Below, one piece after another: positions 54,909-64,000 of a stretch of 64,000 nucleotides of DNA. The translations under genes and the position numbers were made by a program. The notes beneath the pieces are model-generated. The model searched no databases. It saw only the letters and a list, made by a program, of their open reading frames with translations, and had not been told where the DNA came from. This DNA comes from Chloranthus sessilifolius (lineage: Eukaryota; Streptophyta; Magnoliopsida; Chloranthales; Chloranthaceae), in contig CM037595.1 in the NCBI GenBank assembly GCA_021018995.1, positions 90,228,991-90,292,990 of the forward strand. Reading direction: 5' to 3'. Every line of letters starts with the position of its first letter. The first letter of the stretch is position 1.

Positions 54909-54970
<62 letters not shown>
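54885..54970. repeat. (AC)n(CT)n(CA)n compound microsatellite
   Basis: AC units, then CT units with one G, then CA units, running directly up to the LTR start at 54972. Confidence 0.97.
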
Positions 54971-54971
54971 T

Positions 54972-55071
54972 TGTGACAATCCGGATTTTTTTAACAAAAT
55001 TTTTTGAGATATTATTTTATTTTATTTTTATTTTTTTGACAAATTGGGAAGACCCGGACTGCCAGATCGCA
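54972..55071 (-). repeat. gypsy-type LTR fragment, start of interrupted copy
   Basis: TGTGACAATCCGGATTTTTT is another start of the TGTGACA LTR family. After 100 bp it is cut by a solo LTR at 55072, and sequence resumes at 57336. Confidence 0.65.
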
Positions 55072-57330
55072 TGTGACAGTCCGGATTTCGACACCTCAAA
55101 ACCCGTGCCATCAGCACGACCCTTAAGGCCATACCCTGTGATTCTGTATGAAGCATTGGTATATACAAGTCAAAAACTACAATTAAGGCACATGTATCTA
55201 CACTAAACAAGTACTCATGTATTTAAAATAAATAGGGTCTCTAAAGGCAGTTCTTGTCCCATGTAAATTCATAGGCATAAGAACTTATCCAAACCGTTGG
55301 TGATAACAGTTCATCCCAGACGGTTTGTCAAAAGAATAACGGTATTTAATTTCATTCAAATAAAGAGGCTTGACATACCAAGCCGTACCTAATAATCTCA
55401 ACTCACTCTCAAAGTGTGCAATGGGTCTCCTAGAAGAATTCCTCAGAAGGAGGCTCTGACTCTTCTGTGGGTACGTAATCTGAATCCCTGGATCAACGTC
55501 TCCAGAAGTCTTCGTTGCCGCTAGTCCTGGACCTGCGACGTATAGTCTAAGGGGGGTGAGCTACATCCTAGCTTAATAGGGAAACACAATAAACATATAG
55601 ATTAAGCTCTGACATGTATGTTAAAAATAGTTTAAAAGCATGATTTATTTGATAGAATTGCTGAAAGACAAATTGGAACACACAGAAGTAAAATGATGGA
55701 TACACTATTACTTTGCATGATTTTATTATTCTCATCTTACTATTTTGGTAATGGATTTGGCCTAATCACTTAAATCTTAACTTAAGTAATCTCCGAGCAA
55801 TATAGCATCGAGCCCCGATGGAATACCCACCATCGTCGTCTAAATAGACCCTTGCTATGTGTTACATTTCAATACTACCTAGGCCCCTTTCTCTTAGGCG
55901 GCGGGGTCTATTCTCAATTTAACATCTCTGGGATGTGCTAGGGTCTACAGTTTGGCCGCCGTATCGGTCACGGATATCCTGTCGAGTCAGTCGTGGGTAT
56001 CCCGCCACGTGGGTGGGGTATTCTAAATAAACCTTAAATAACAAAAATATAAAGTGTACTCTACATATAGTTATTCACCGTGATTGTGCTAATTATATTA
56101 CATTAGGCATTCTCGTTCTTCTTTTGTTTTATCATTTGGCTTCATATGCATCTCTGGGATGCTACTGGTTTAATGCATCATTACGATGCCCAATGTCACA
56201 ATTCTATGTCTCCTGGGGACTTCATGACCTCCTTTTTAGATTCATACACACAGACATATTGGAAATACATTTAATATGACTATTCTCTCGAGCTACTCTA
56301 TATGATTGAAATACTCTACATACATGATTTTTTACGAATTAAAGTACATGTTTCAAGATATTCCCTACCTCAAAGCAAATTCAAAGCAGTCCTCTCTCGT
56401 AGCGGTGATACGCAACGATCCCATGTCAATCTACATTGCATGCGTTAAGAACATGCTTAGAATGGTCACTAGGGCCCTTGGAGCACACAGCTCCCACGAA
56501 CTGTGCTAAAATTTAATAAAACCCTCATAGTTTTTTGCGCGAGCGAGCACTATTCCTCGTTTGAGCGGTCACTTAGCCTCGCTCGAGCGAGCACTTAATC
56601 TCCCGCGAGCGGTTAAAATGAGGTACCAACCCTCGCGCGAACGAGTACCTTTCATCGCTCGAGCAGTTAAAACGAAGTCGCTCGAGCGGTTAAAATGAAC
56701 TACATAAAGTCTCGCTCGAGCGAGCTTCCCATATACTATAGGTCTCGCTCGAGCGAGCCCAAAACGAAAATATACTCAGATTTATATTCTATCCTCGCTC
56801 GAGCGAGCCAAATAGGCCACTCAAGCGAGCCACGATAGATACAAGTGCTCGATCTATTCGAGAAAATAATTCCTTCTTTATCCAATGTCTTATTAGCATT
56901 AAATAACACAAAAAGACCTTTTAACAATTCCTTCCTACACTATCTAATCACCATAAATACATTTAAATCATACCTCGATCGATGCATTTGATGTAAACTC
57001 GATCCAAGTTTCAACTAGATGAAAAGCTCTTCATGGTTCCTCATCTAGCCTTCCTCTAAATCTTCTACGGGCTTAAACCAACGAACCTAACATTCTTTTA
57101 CAATTTCCTCTCTTCTTTCTCTCTCTTTTCCTTTTCTCTAGGCTAAAATTAGGTTATGTATAGGGCTCTTCTCTTCTTCCTTTTTACTTATATACATATT
57201 AGTGAAAGTTAGTGTGTTTCTCACATACACACATAGCGTATACATGTTTTTCTTTTGTTTCCTTGTGAACCACACATACGCATGCATGGTATAAGATGTG
57301 CATAGTTCCCAAAAATTTGGGATTATGACA
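55072..57330 (-). mobile_element. second solo LTR, exact 5-bp target duplication
   Basis: Starts TGTGACAGTCCGG and ends GGGATTATGACA; TCGCA flanks it exactly at 55067-55071 and 57331-57335. 2259 bp. Collinear with the LTRs at 34490 and 37421 in its first 1.3 kb (GCAATATAGCATCGAGCCCC, CCATCGTCGTCTAAATAGAC, GATATCCTGTCGAGTCAGTC). The palindrome cluster is GC-rich instead of AT-rich. It sits inside a related LTR. Confidence 0.9.
56537..56831. repeat. palindrome cluster, CTCGCTCGAGCGAG type
   Basis: Repeated CTCGCTCGAGCGAGC, GCTCGAGCGGTTAAAA and variants with unlike spacers. It lies about 500-795 bp from the LTR's element-oriented 5' end, the position taken by other palindromes in related LTRs. 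Confidence 0.92.
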
Positions 57331-57335
57331 TCGCA

Positions 57336-58288
57336 TAACACAACCTGATTACAGAATACTTAGTACATCCACAAGATACGAAAATCAAAGCAAATATGAT
57401 ACATGACAGAACTAAATTTTTTATTTCTATATAGAGCATATGAACAAAACCTAAAATAAAATCACCGGTGATGACCAACCATCACCTAAACAGCGGCATA
57501 CAAATGTCTACACAAAAACTAATTCTATCATTCTATGAAAACATTGGATGTATCAAGTCCAAAAATCTAAAACCTTACTATGTCTGAAATCACCATCTAA
57601 GGACAACTCTATAGGCGGAAGATCTTCGTCTTCCAGATCGTTCTCAAGTTTCGGGGTTCAGATCGGGATCTACACCTATGACGTATAGTCGGGGTGAGCT
57701 AATAGTCTAAGCTCAATAGGGAAAAATCAATACCAATGTACATCTCCTTAATCAATGCACAAATTCAATACAAAAAATTTCAAGGGCAATTTCATATCAA
57801 AACTAAAATTCGAAAAAACGTCAAATTCCGAGTTTAATTTCAAGTATCTAAATTTTCGAAGTTCGAAACTCGTATTCAAAGATCAAAGTTCAATTTCTAT
57901 GTTCGAAATTCATATTTGATGCTTTAAGTTTGGAATTCATATTCAATGATTCGCAGTTCTTAATGCATTTTCATAGTTCAGATATAAAGTTCACAGATTT
58001 GATGTTCATATTCATAGTTCAAAGATCTGATATTCATGTCTCAATTTCAAGGTTCATAGGGTTCTAATTTAAAGTTTACATTACGAGTCTAAAGGGTTCC
58101 TTTTCGAAGTTCGTGTTCAGAGTTCAAATCTACATTAAGAGTTCAAAAGTCAAGTTTGGATTCAAGGTTTCATATTCAAGAGTTCAGAGTTCAAAGTTCG
58201 GAGTTCAAGATGGATTGGGAGTTCGGAGTTCAATGTCAAGAGTTTAGTGTCAAAAGTTAAGGAATAAATGTTCAAAGTTATATCAAAG
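57336..58288 (-). repeat. continuation of the interrupted LTR
   Basis: Resumes after the TCGCA duplication with AACACAACCTGATTACAG. It contains the family's conserved block GGGGTGAGCTAATAGTCTAAG (57680-57700; first 20 bases GGGGTGAGCTAATAGTCTAA). From 57780 it becomes a cryptic repeat of AAGTTC/AGTTCAAA words. The next LTR starts at 58289. Confidence 0.6.
57780..58285. repeat. cryptic AGTTC-type low-order repeat
   Basis: About 500 bp in which GTTC, AAGTTC, AGAGTTCA and TTCATA words recur every 8-15 bp without a fixed period. Short ORFs here (for example 58162-58440, minus) reflect the repeat. Confidence 0.75.
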
Positions 58289-58612
58289 TGTGACAGCCCG
58301 GATTTCCACACTCGGAAATCCGTGCCATCAGGATCATACTCTGGATGATCCTCGAGACAAATCATAAAGTGTCTGCTCGTATAGCGGAAACCAAGCAGAC
58401 ACTGTCCAGCAGTGGTAGGTCGAGTCATTACATAAGACATTTATAATAATTGAATACAATAAATAAAGCATGTAATTCTATTTACCAAAAGAATATACCT
58501 TCCCAAAAAGGAACCAAGAAGAACCATTGGTGATGGGCATCCATCACCCAAACAACGATTCCTGATAGTGGTTCCAATAGAATGTATAAAATACAAAATA
58601 CAATATCTCTAG

Positions 58613-58667
<55 letters not shown>

Positions 58668-60990
58668 TGGTGGCCACCAGGCACACAATAATCCAGAATA
58701 TCAAAATACAAATGACAGACTCGGTACCCAGGCTACGGATAGAACTCGTCCGCCTGGATGTCCATCTCGCAAATCCTACCACCTTTCTCCTCGGTCCGCC
58801 GGTAATCAAAGGTCGCCCGTAATGCCCTAAGGCCGGAGTTATGCCTCGTAACCTATAAATGGTTTAAAACAGGGTGAGCTACATCATAGGTCAATAGAAG
58901 AATTTCAACTAAAATGAATTGAATATGCAGATCATGCTATCTCAAAACATGAATCAAATCAGAACGTACAATCATGGCAAATCAAATCAAATACTGGGCT
59001 TTTAAACAAGAATCAGATGTTATGCAAGTATATGATCAGAGACTTAAATTGTGTATGTTTTCTAACTTAAGAAACTCCCGCGAATATATAACACGGAGTA
59101 AACATGAATTTACCGATAGGAAACCCCAACCAATCGTTGTTCATATGAACAATTTTAGTTTGCAATAATGCCTCATCTATGGAGTGCAATTGTGCCGAGG
59201 GATTTCAAGCAGATGCACAAGTGTGCCAGGCTCGGATATACCGTCGAGTCGGTGGGGATCATCTGGTTAAATCATCAAATCACATACACACATAGACCTC
59301 ACAGATCAGATAGCAAAAATCAGAAGTAGGTTTTAGAAACAAATCAGAAAACAGAATCAGAGATAGCAGGAATTGATGATGTGCTTACATACTTGTTAAA
59401 AACAACAAAAATCAGGGCGCAGATATGAAATGAACATGAAATCATACTAAAAAATAGTTTAGGCTGGTTTTCCCCTACCTTAGGTCAAAACCTCTTCTAA
59501 GCAAATCCAAAGCTTTTCAAGGCGTCATGGTTTGATCCTAGACCATAAACATAGTATTCTACATGTCAGGAATGTCGGGATGTGAACTGGCGCGGTGTCC
59601 AATAGTATTCAACTCACAAAATCAAGACAGGCTGAAAACAGGGGTGATTGATCGATCACCACTCTTATTGATTGATCAATCCCTCTTGTTGATCGATCAA
59701 TGATCCCATTGATCGATTAATCCTCTCTCAGCTCTCAACCAGGAACAGAATCAATTGATCGATCAATAGCCTCTATTGATTGATCACTACTCATCATTGA
59801 TCGATCAATACCCTTGTTGATCGATCAATAACCTCTTCCCTCCTCACTTTAACACAACCAAAATTGATCGATCACCAGCTTGGTTGATCGATCAATATCT
59901 CCTGTTGATCGATCAATGCCCTCATTGATCGATCAATAGCCTAAAATTCAAATTTCCTACCTTCTGTTCACATTTAACACTTATGCAGATTGATCGATCA
60001 ATGCCTCTATTGATCGATCAATACACACCAGTGATCGATCAATACCTTTGTTGATCGATCACCAACTGTCATTGATCGATCACTCTCTTGCTGATCGATC
60101 AATCCCCAAATTGATTGATTAATGCTCTTCGAGCACTGAACTTCTAGAATTCTCAAGGTTCTGTTCTCTTCTTTGTCTTATACTGATTGATCGATCAATG
60201 ACTTTCATTGATCGATCACTAACTGTCATTGATCGATCAATAATGACAGAACTCCTGTCATTAATAGAGGTCATCTACTTCCCTATTTTTAACCCATTTT
60301 CATTAATGGTTTCTTACAACCATTAATATACACTCACATACACATATAAGGGCAACCAACTGCCCATTTTTAAACACACGGACTCACCTTTAGTTGGGCC
60401 CTTTCGGGGTTTCGGCAAATCGATCCGAACGAGGGTTTCGGATTTGAAACTTGGGCCTTGTTACCCCTTCTACTCGGAACCAGTAATCTGTGGCTCCGCT
60501 TCCACACGTAGCGAAGGTACGCCTTCTTGACGAATCAGAGACGACGTATTAACGCTGATTCTTTACACTCAAAGGTTATGTAAATGCTAACCTAGGTTTC
60601 TTACACACGCTTTCTTGAAAAATCAAATAACCCTCTTCTCCTAGCTTAGGGTTTATTAGACACAGAAAGAAGGAGGAGGTGGAAGATGATTATCCCAGAT
60701 CCCCTTCCTTCTCTTATAAGCTAAAGATCTAAAATATCCTTGATATTTCAGTTTCCTCTAATTTAGACTTCGGTGTGAAGCACGAACACGGTCGACGCGG
60801 CGTAGCACGCCGTCTCGACGTCTTACATGACTCGGATTTAAGTGAGAATTCACACGTGAACTCACTTAATCACAAGCTAATATTATTTCAAACAATATCA
60901 TTGACTAATTTTTAAATTCGCCTCGATTTTCGTGTCGAGCACGCTTATCAAAACCGTCAGGTTCTTGTTCAGAATTTCAGGGTCGTTACA
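58289..60990 (-). repeat. 3' LTR of a gypsy-type element, 2702 bp
   Basis: Starts TGTGACAGCCCGG and ends CAGGGTCGTTACA. Closest to the solo LTR at 9727 (shared GTGTCTGCTCGT, GAAACTCCCGYGAMTATATA, GCAATAATGCCTCATCTATG, GTCGGTGGGGATCATCTG). It contains (TA)n at 58614-58663 and the TTGATCGATCAA cluster. A polypurine tract and internal ORF follow, so the element is minus-strand. Confidence 0.85.
59645..60242. repeat. palindrome cluster, TTGATCGATCAA type
   Basis: The longest cluster in the window, almost 600 bp. Most palindromes are perfect TTGATCGATCAA or TGATCGATCA; spacers differ. It lies 750-1345 bp from the LTR's element-oriented 5' end. Confidence 0.93.
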
Positions 60991-61020
60991 TTATCCTCCC
61001 CTTAGGAATTTTCGTCCCCG
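60991..61020 (-). other. polypurine tract and conserved 3' end of a gypsy element
   Basis: On the minus strand TTTTCGGGGACGAAAATTCC is followed by TAAGGGGAGGATAA and then the LTR start TGTAACGACCC. This is the classic end of Tekay-type chromovirus elements, and fixes the strand of the LTR family. Confidence 0.88.
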
Positions 61021-61266
61021 AAAATGGCTAACAGACACTAACAGTTTGAACCCTAGCAAATGTGCATAGAACATCAGAATGAATATTTGGTTAAAGGGAC
61101 ATCAGATGCATCCCCCTCAAGTGCAATGTTAGGCTATGCACCCCCATCATCTGGTGCTTGCCCGTCAGGCACCTCCTCAACTGGAGCTGGTGGTACAATC
61201 CCCTCCTTAGGTAACCTCTTGACCAGTAAATTATAGCTCTTGGTCCAGTCCTTGAGCTTGAAAACT

Positions 61267-62058
61267 TTAATGTTGTTGGTCAAGCGAGAGGCTCGCCAGA
61301 AGCCAGGCTATACTCCTCTCTCTCAATGCGATATATTGCTCGACCATGCATGTTATCAATTGAGCATATGGCAGCTTTCTTTGAAGTAGTCTTCTGCTTC
61401 TCAAACAGTAATTCTCTGTCATTGATCTCGCGGACTTGTGCAAAAACGGGGTTATGGCACACTTGATAAAAGTATCAAGCATCCATAGTCTATCAGGGAG
61501 TTGTGCTCAGTAAGAGCTTGACCTGAACTACACTGACCACAAGTCTATCATGGTATGAGACATCTTTGACATATGGTGGCAACAACAAGTCTCCACATAC
61601 CGTGAAGAACACAGTAAAGCTGCGGCGACATCAAATTGGTTAAATTTATAGTCACAACCGTCAATGTTGGTGACCAATTGGTGATGGTTGTCATTCCGGC
61701 AAAGATGTTGATAAATGAGCCTCACTATACGAGGACAAAAATGGACTAAAAATGATTCATGCAATGGTCTCAACCCTAGCTTAGCAATATAGTTGATCAC
61801 CCATTCCATTTCGAGCCAATCCTCGAATAGTTTAGAGTCGAAAGCACATTCAGACAACAATGTTTTAGAAGCCCACCACTCTTTTGAAAGTTCTTGTTGA
61901 ATTAGTGGTGGCTGTGGGTTTTGAACGGGTGACACATCTTGTTCGATTGGTGTCACGGGTTGCACAAAGGGTTGTGCGACCGATTCCACGGTTGGCACCG
62001 ATGTACGAGCCTGAGATGTAGGGATTTTACACGACGGATTCTTCGTTCGCGGTCCCAT
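61267..62058 (-). pseudogene. orphan ORF of the gypsy-type element (plant transposon-type protein)
   Basis: The ATG at 62056-62058 opens a 176-codon frame: MGPRTKNPSCKIPTSQARTS, a Pro/Val-rich tail to about residue 55 (VAQPFVQPVTPIEQDVSPVQ), then a compact domain with FEDWLEMEWVINYIAKLGLR, IVRLIYQHLCRNDNHH and NIDGCDYKFNQFDVAAALL. This layout (a basic PRTK start, then a domain about position-specific F..LxxNLxxx..) is like the putative plant transposon proteins found in non-autonomous LTR elements. After a stop at 61528 two further overlapping frames (61267-61482) seem to continue the domain with LPYAQLITCMVEQY, so the gene is probably frameshifted. Between ORF and LTR lies only about 270 bp, so gag-pol is absent. 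Function unknown; I recognise the type by pattern only. Confidence 0.55.
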
Positions 62059-62280
62059 AGTTTAAAATATACAAAATGCAAAAAAAAATCCCTAAATAAG
62101 GAAAAGAGTAGGGTTCACCACAATAGCCAAGCAAAATGCGATCCAATGAATCAAAGCAAGAAGCTCCGATAGCCGAAAATATTCCTTGAACGCAAAGGAA
62201 TCAAACTCTCTCGAACGATTGAAGATCTTAATCGTGCGAATGAGAATTAAAAACTCAAAATATAACTTAAACCGATAAAA
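62059..62280 (-). other. leader upstream of the orphan ORF
   Basis: AT-rich leader. The 66-codon ORF here is not recognisable. A primer-binding site was not found. Confidence 0.4.
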
Positions 62281-62422
62281 TTGACCGATCAATGCTCAAT
62301 TTGATCGATCAAGCATTTTTTTTTTTTCACAGAACTTAGTATAAACTGGTTTGATCGATCAACCTTCTTATTTGATCGATCAAATGCGCAGTTGATCGAT
62401 CAATTCACCAAATTGATCGATC
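62281..62422. repeat. palindrome cluster, TTGATCGATCAA type, short
   Basis: Seven or so TTGATCGATCAA/TTGATCGATCAAT copies around a T-run at 62316-62328. It is the same type as 59645-60242 and 11353-11685 but outside a complete LTR, so it probably marks a piece of another LTR copy. Confidence 0.85.
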
Positions 62423-63366
62423 AATCATTACAGTCAAGCTGTTTTGTTAAACACACCTCATTAATGGAGGCATTACCCAGTCCCTATTTCACCACGTATA
62501 GGGTATCAGTATGTGCTATTTAGACAACTCCAACTGTATGGAATTGTAATTGTCATGTACATAAAGCAATAATGGGTTAGAATTAAAAATCGCAAAAATT
62601 TCCTCTCGCATTAGGTGAACAAAAGCAAGTATGACTCACGAATTTTGGCTTCACGCTCCTAGTTTGCCTCAGTAGCTGAGTGATTTACTCGCGAATTCTA
62701 TGGTTTAAGGTTCTATCCTCCATCCCACCCCATGATTTTCACACCATTGAACACCAATAATATAAAGAACATACTGCTAAAGTATCGTACCTTGGGTCAG
62801 CCGATTTCTCGGCCCACGAACTCGACAAGCTCCAGGGTTCCAATGGTTTAACAATCTCCAAAACTAGTGGCGATCCTTGCTAGCTTCGACACAATCGCAT
62901 GGCGTCCATGCTCCACAATCATGAGCAATAACACCCTCACCAAATCTCTCTCTTTCTTCTTAAATTCCACCACTCAACATAATTGCAAGAGTTAAAGCAA
63001 AAGGAATAATCCTCATTCCTAGCCAAGCCTTTAAACTTCTAACCGCTAGTATGTAAAGCATACACACCCCCCATAGGTGTGCAAGATCACATCAATGGTC
63101 CACACCGTACACACATGTGCACCGTACACCAATACGTAATCTAACGCGCCTCATTACATTTGACTTCCACATAGCCAAACCAGTGACCAGACGGGCATGT
63201 CTCCCTAAGTAGCAACATGCGGGTAAAGAAGACACATCAAGAGTCCTTCCACCATCCACATGTACGCACATCTATAATCCGCAGATTAGCAATCTAGCTG
63301 TAGGAAGCCATATAATTTAGAAGTCCCCATCATAATTTCAACGTCCTCCAAATTAGGGTTATCATA
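62423..63366 (-). repeat. divergent gypsy-type LTR remnant
   Basis: GCATACACACCCCCCATAGG, CAGTGACCAGACGGGCATGT (compare CGACCAGTCGGGCACGGATC in the LTR at 39931) and a leader of the ACCAATGGTTTAACAATC kind suggest the 5' half of an LTR (element orientation). It ends near GGGTTATCA at 63360-63366, where a polypurine-like tract follows. The other end is not visible. Confidence 0.5.
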
Positions 63367-64000
63367 ATCTCTCCATTTGGAAGGAATTTTCGTCCTCGAA
63401 AATACCCTAAAGATATCCCGAGTAAAACTCAATTGTTCGTAGCGTCAATGTACACACGCAGAGGTATTATGTGTGAAATAGTCACAACCATACAGTCACC
63501 AGTCATATATGCGCAACCCCTCTCTCTGAGTCCACACATCCACAATGGACTCACACGCATCCAGAGTCGAAATAGTTTCCCCCAAAATCAGTGTATCCAC
63601 ACGACCCCTATAGGTGAAATTGTCAGGTTAATGTACTGGTCGCTAAGCTCATCCCAAATCTACTGAAAAAGTGTAACAGTCTTCTCATTCACCAGGTAGC
63701 TCATATCACACCTCCATAAGTAATTATATACAGTATTATGTCACCATCACGTTAACCATTAGTCAAAAGAAAACGACCATAATGCCCGCAAAATTCATAC
63801 ATCGGCAAAAACTAGCTGTTGGGCTTTTTATTAAGGATGCCCCTCTTATTTATTTGACTGGTGTTTATTCCACAAAGAATTGTATATTGATCGTGAGATT
63901 AAGACTACTTAACCAGAATGTATCTATAAATAAGATCAACCAAACCTTGAAGGACATATAATGTGTTGTCCATTAAACAGATCTTCACTTCAATGATGTT
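63367..64000 (-). other. end of a further gypsy-type element interior
   Basis: On the minus strand GTATTTTCGAGGACGAAAAT, then TCCTTCCAAATGGAGAGATT just before the LTR is another decayed element end with polypurine tract (63367-63400). The rest up to the window edge has no coding region I recognise; a 77-codon plus-strand ORF (63433-63666) has no domain. Confidence 0.55.

Noticed and set aside
12773-58830. ORFs rich in Ile-Tyr or Arg-Glu runs (for example 12773-13027, 15291-15521, 16865-17136, 54015-54251, 58482-58830)
   Set aside because: They are translations of (TA)n, (TAT)n or (GA)n microsatellites, present on both strands, without conserved domains.
11353-62422. CRISPR-like appearance of the regularly recurring palindromes with different spacers
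   Set aside because: Repeats are only 12-16 bp, spacing is irregular, spacers are 2-20 bp, the clusters sit in plant LTRs, and there are no cas genes. CRISPR arrays do not occur in plant nuclear DNA.
1-64000. tRNA, rRNA or organelle-derived genes
   Set aside because: No cloverleaf-type or ribosomal sequence was recognised; methionine-tRNA-like stretches are only LTR primer-binding sites.

Overview
The window looks like nuclear DNA from a flowering plant with a large, repeat-rich genome. The evidence is spliced plant-type coding sequence, plant copia, gypsy and L1 retroelements, MULE, hAT, CACTA and Tourist MITEs, long (TA)n and (GA)n tracts, and no compact gene order. I cannot name the species from the sequence. 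Almost everything here is transposable-element (TE) DNA. The only host protein-coding sequence I can support is exon 1 of a REVEILLE (RVE4/6/8-type) clock MYB-like gene at 2790-2986 on the minus strand. Its canonical donor site is present but no later exon lies in the window.

Layout. 1-2440: broken minus-strand Tork-like copia element with PBS and part of its 5' LTR, lying where the REVEILLE intron should run. 2440-3100: duplicated exon/intron boundary, exon 1 and a GA-rich leader. 3.2-9.7 kb: MITEs, two hAT-like foldback elements, a CACTA MITE and a TRIM. 9.7-12.5 kb: gypsy-type solo LTR with exact 5-bp target duplication. 13.3-15.4 kb: second, internally deleted copy of the first copia family. 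15.4-26 kb: a Tourist MITE, clusters of TATCGG/TTTCGG self-complementary repeats, MITEs, an RNase H-like relic, a TRIM LTR and long stretches with no recognisable gene. 27.3-31.2 kb: minus-strand L1-type LINE with endonuclease and reverse transcriptase, plus a repeated piece of its endonuclease. 31.2-40.6 kb: last codons, polypurine tract (PPT) and 3' LTR of a plus-strand Ty3/gypsy chromovirus; its LTR is split by a minus-strand gypsy derivative with two 2.5-kb LTRs around only 412 bp. 41.2-47.8 kb: plus-strand Ale/Retrofit-like copia element, interrupted by a 2.2-kb MULE-type foldback element with exact 9-bp target duplication. 48-54 kb: MITEs, a Tip100-like hAT with two nested elements, and an LTR-like region. 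55-64 kb: a stack of minus-strand gypsy-type LTRs, including a second exact solo LTR, followed by the only sizeable ORF (176 codons) of that family.

The elements form a readable nesting history: gypsy derivative into chromovirus LTR, MULE into copia, MITE into MULE arms, MITE and CACTA into hAT, solo LTR into a related LTR. The most unusual pattern is in the gypsy-type LTR family. Every copy carries, about 0.5-1.3 kb from its 5' end, a cluster of short perfect palindromes, but the palindrome sequence differs between subfamilies (TTGATCGATCAA, TCGATTAATCGA, GCTCGAGC-type). All coding regions of the TEs are broken by stops and frameshifts, so none looks autonomous. All similarity statements come from reading the sequence and from knowledge of the families; no search or alignment program was run.
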